In this document: positions 63,401-64,000 of the stretch, in pieces | Position numbering within the stretch: the stretch's first letter is position 1 | Layout: each line of letters starts with the position of its first letter | DNA from: Tigriopus japonicus | Lineage: Eukaryota; Arthropoda; Copepoda; Harpacticoida; Harpacticidae | Direction: 5' to 3' | Assembly (NCBI GenBank): GCA_010645155.1 | Contig: CM021312.1 | Span: 13,607,183-13,671,182, forward strand | DNA: 64,000 bases | Program-made: the position numbers and the translations under genes | Notes under the pieces: generated by a model | Databases searched by the model: none | The model's input: only the letters and a program-made list of their open reading frames with translations | Told to the model about the DNA's origin: nothing

Positions 63401-63824
63401 TCTATATTTGAACTGGCTGTTTTTTCGGTCATTTTTAAGATTCATAGAAGTAAAGGATGGTACTCAAATTGAAATATGCCATTGGGTATTTTAGATTAGC
63501 AAAAGTGTTTAGCATTCGAATGAAGCACATGTGTTTCAAATAAAAGCGATATTGGGTGTTTTCTGTCTTCATCGGAAACGGCCATTGAAGCTTTAATAGT
63601 TCTTTTTCTTTTTAGATGAGGTTCGAAGAAGTTCCAGTCCTTTGGTCCGAAAGCCGTCAAGTAGTTCTCGAGTTCCAATGCAACGAAAACCATCCCAAAA
63701 GGGGGTCAGTTATGGCTCTCCAGTCCGCGATGGTTCTCATATGACAGTTGTTCGACAGATTGAATCCATGCAAGAGGTCCCTTTAACCTGTTCAGTTTGC
63801 TTAAGAGAGTACAACAAACCGAAA
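60463..63824 (+). CDS. RING-finger (TRIM-like) protein, first two coding exons, cut by window end
   Basis: Exons 60463-60589 and 63616-63824 join in phase (G then AT) to give 112 residues, ending at a donor (AAA then GTGAGT) in phase 0. The N-terminal part is basic and Ser-rich (MRKISFHRKSGHH, LVRKPSSSSRVPMQRKPSQK). It is followed by LTCSVCLREYNKPK, in which C101 and C104 form the first metal-binding pair of a RING finger. The x-Y-x-x-P-K spacing is that of TRIM and RING-NHL ubiquitin ligases. The remainder of the RING, any B-box and C-terminal domains lie beyond the window. The ATG at 60463 is the first in frame. The 3.0-kb intron carries a hAT-like element. Confidence 0.75.
61297..62129. 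mobile_element. Non-autonomous hAT-like element (833 bp)
   Basis: In intron 1 of the RING-finger gene. Perfect 8-bp target duplication TTGATCAG at 61289-61296 and 62130-62137. Ends are TAGGGCTAGGGAAA and TAGGGCCCGGGAAA (read inward). T-rich interior with repeated TTTTTGCCC and CAACATTTTT. No transposase. Confidence 0.88.
62283..62583. repeat. TTTCGGTTTCGGTT-rich repeat block
   Basis: TTTCGGTTTCGG occurs at about 62312, 62525 and 62561 in the forward direction, with the complementary ACCGAAA at about 62338. The pattern suggests remains of another inverted-repeat element; boundaries cannot be set. Confidence 0.4.
62609..62714. mobile_element. Right end of a CAGGGGT-type hAT element
   Basis: Read inward from 62714 it begins CAGGGGTCAGCAAACTC and continues TTTTGGGTCAAGGCCCA, closely matching the left end of the 216-bp MITE at 47606. 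No opposite end or target duplication found; the left limit is approximate. Confidence 0.6.
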
Positions 63825-64000
63825 GTGAGTGCTTAGTACTGATGTGTTTCTAGTTGGATTTTTGGCAGTTTTGTCACTTTGGTTTTTAGGGTCAAAAATC
63901 TGACCACAACTCAACTTTTCAACAGGCAATAGACCTTATCTGCCATAAAATATGGCAGCACTGCCAACTCGAAATCCATTTTTATAACTATCGATGGAAC

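Overview
This is a eukaryotic, arthropod-type window. Coding exons average about 150-200 bp and are split by GT-AG introns, many of only 60-80 bp and a few of several kb. Coding DNA is embedded in AT-rich, repeat-dotted DNA. The gene set (period, TICRR/Treslin, arylsulfatase B-like, tetraspanin, FMRFamide-receptor-like GPCR) is animal. I infer a small crustacean, most likely a copepod, but the sequence alone does not prove this. I joined exons by hand from splice motifs, codon phase and protein similarity recalled from memory.

Layout. 520-7022 (+): an eight-exon TICRR/Treslin gene for replication-origin firing (1727 aa). 7490-7822 (+): an unrecognised small ORF. 7835-12985 (-): a secreted arylsulfatase B-like enzyme with two tandem homologous versions of one catalytic exon, whose phases allow only one per transcript. 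14198-14995 (+): a single-exon tetraspanin, convergent with a secreted IGFBP-motif protein at 15119-15694 (-). 17664-18224 (+): a secreted coiled-coil protein whose 3' end is uncertain. 18.2-25.6 kb: gene-poor DNA with two non-autonomous DNA transposons.

25670-50488 (+): the circadian gene period, reconstructed as 26 in-phase exons (1469 aa). Two unrelated genes sit inside its introns: a five-finger polyglutamine zinc-finger gene on the opposite strand (intron 4) and an FMRFamide-receptor-like GPCR on the same strand (intron 5). Three non-autonomous hAT-like elements with perfect 8-bp target duplications and a decayed LINE fragment also lie in its introns.

52008-52358 (+): the last exon of a small acidic secreted protein with Ser-Gly-acidic motifs typical of glycosaminoglycan attachment. 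56.1-59.0 kb (-): exons of a C-type lectin domain gene, with one exon apparently unfound. 60463-63824 (+): the first two exons of a RING-finger (TRIM-like) gene that runs off the right edge.

The genes look like unrelated neighbours rather than a pathway. The most unusual points are the alternative catalytic exon of the arylsulfatase, the two genes nested in period, the vertebrate-like CRY-binding region in PER, and a set of at least six hAT-like miniature elements recognised by their target-site duplications.
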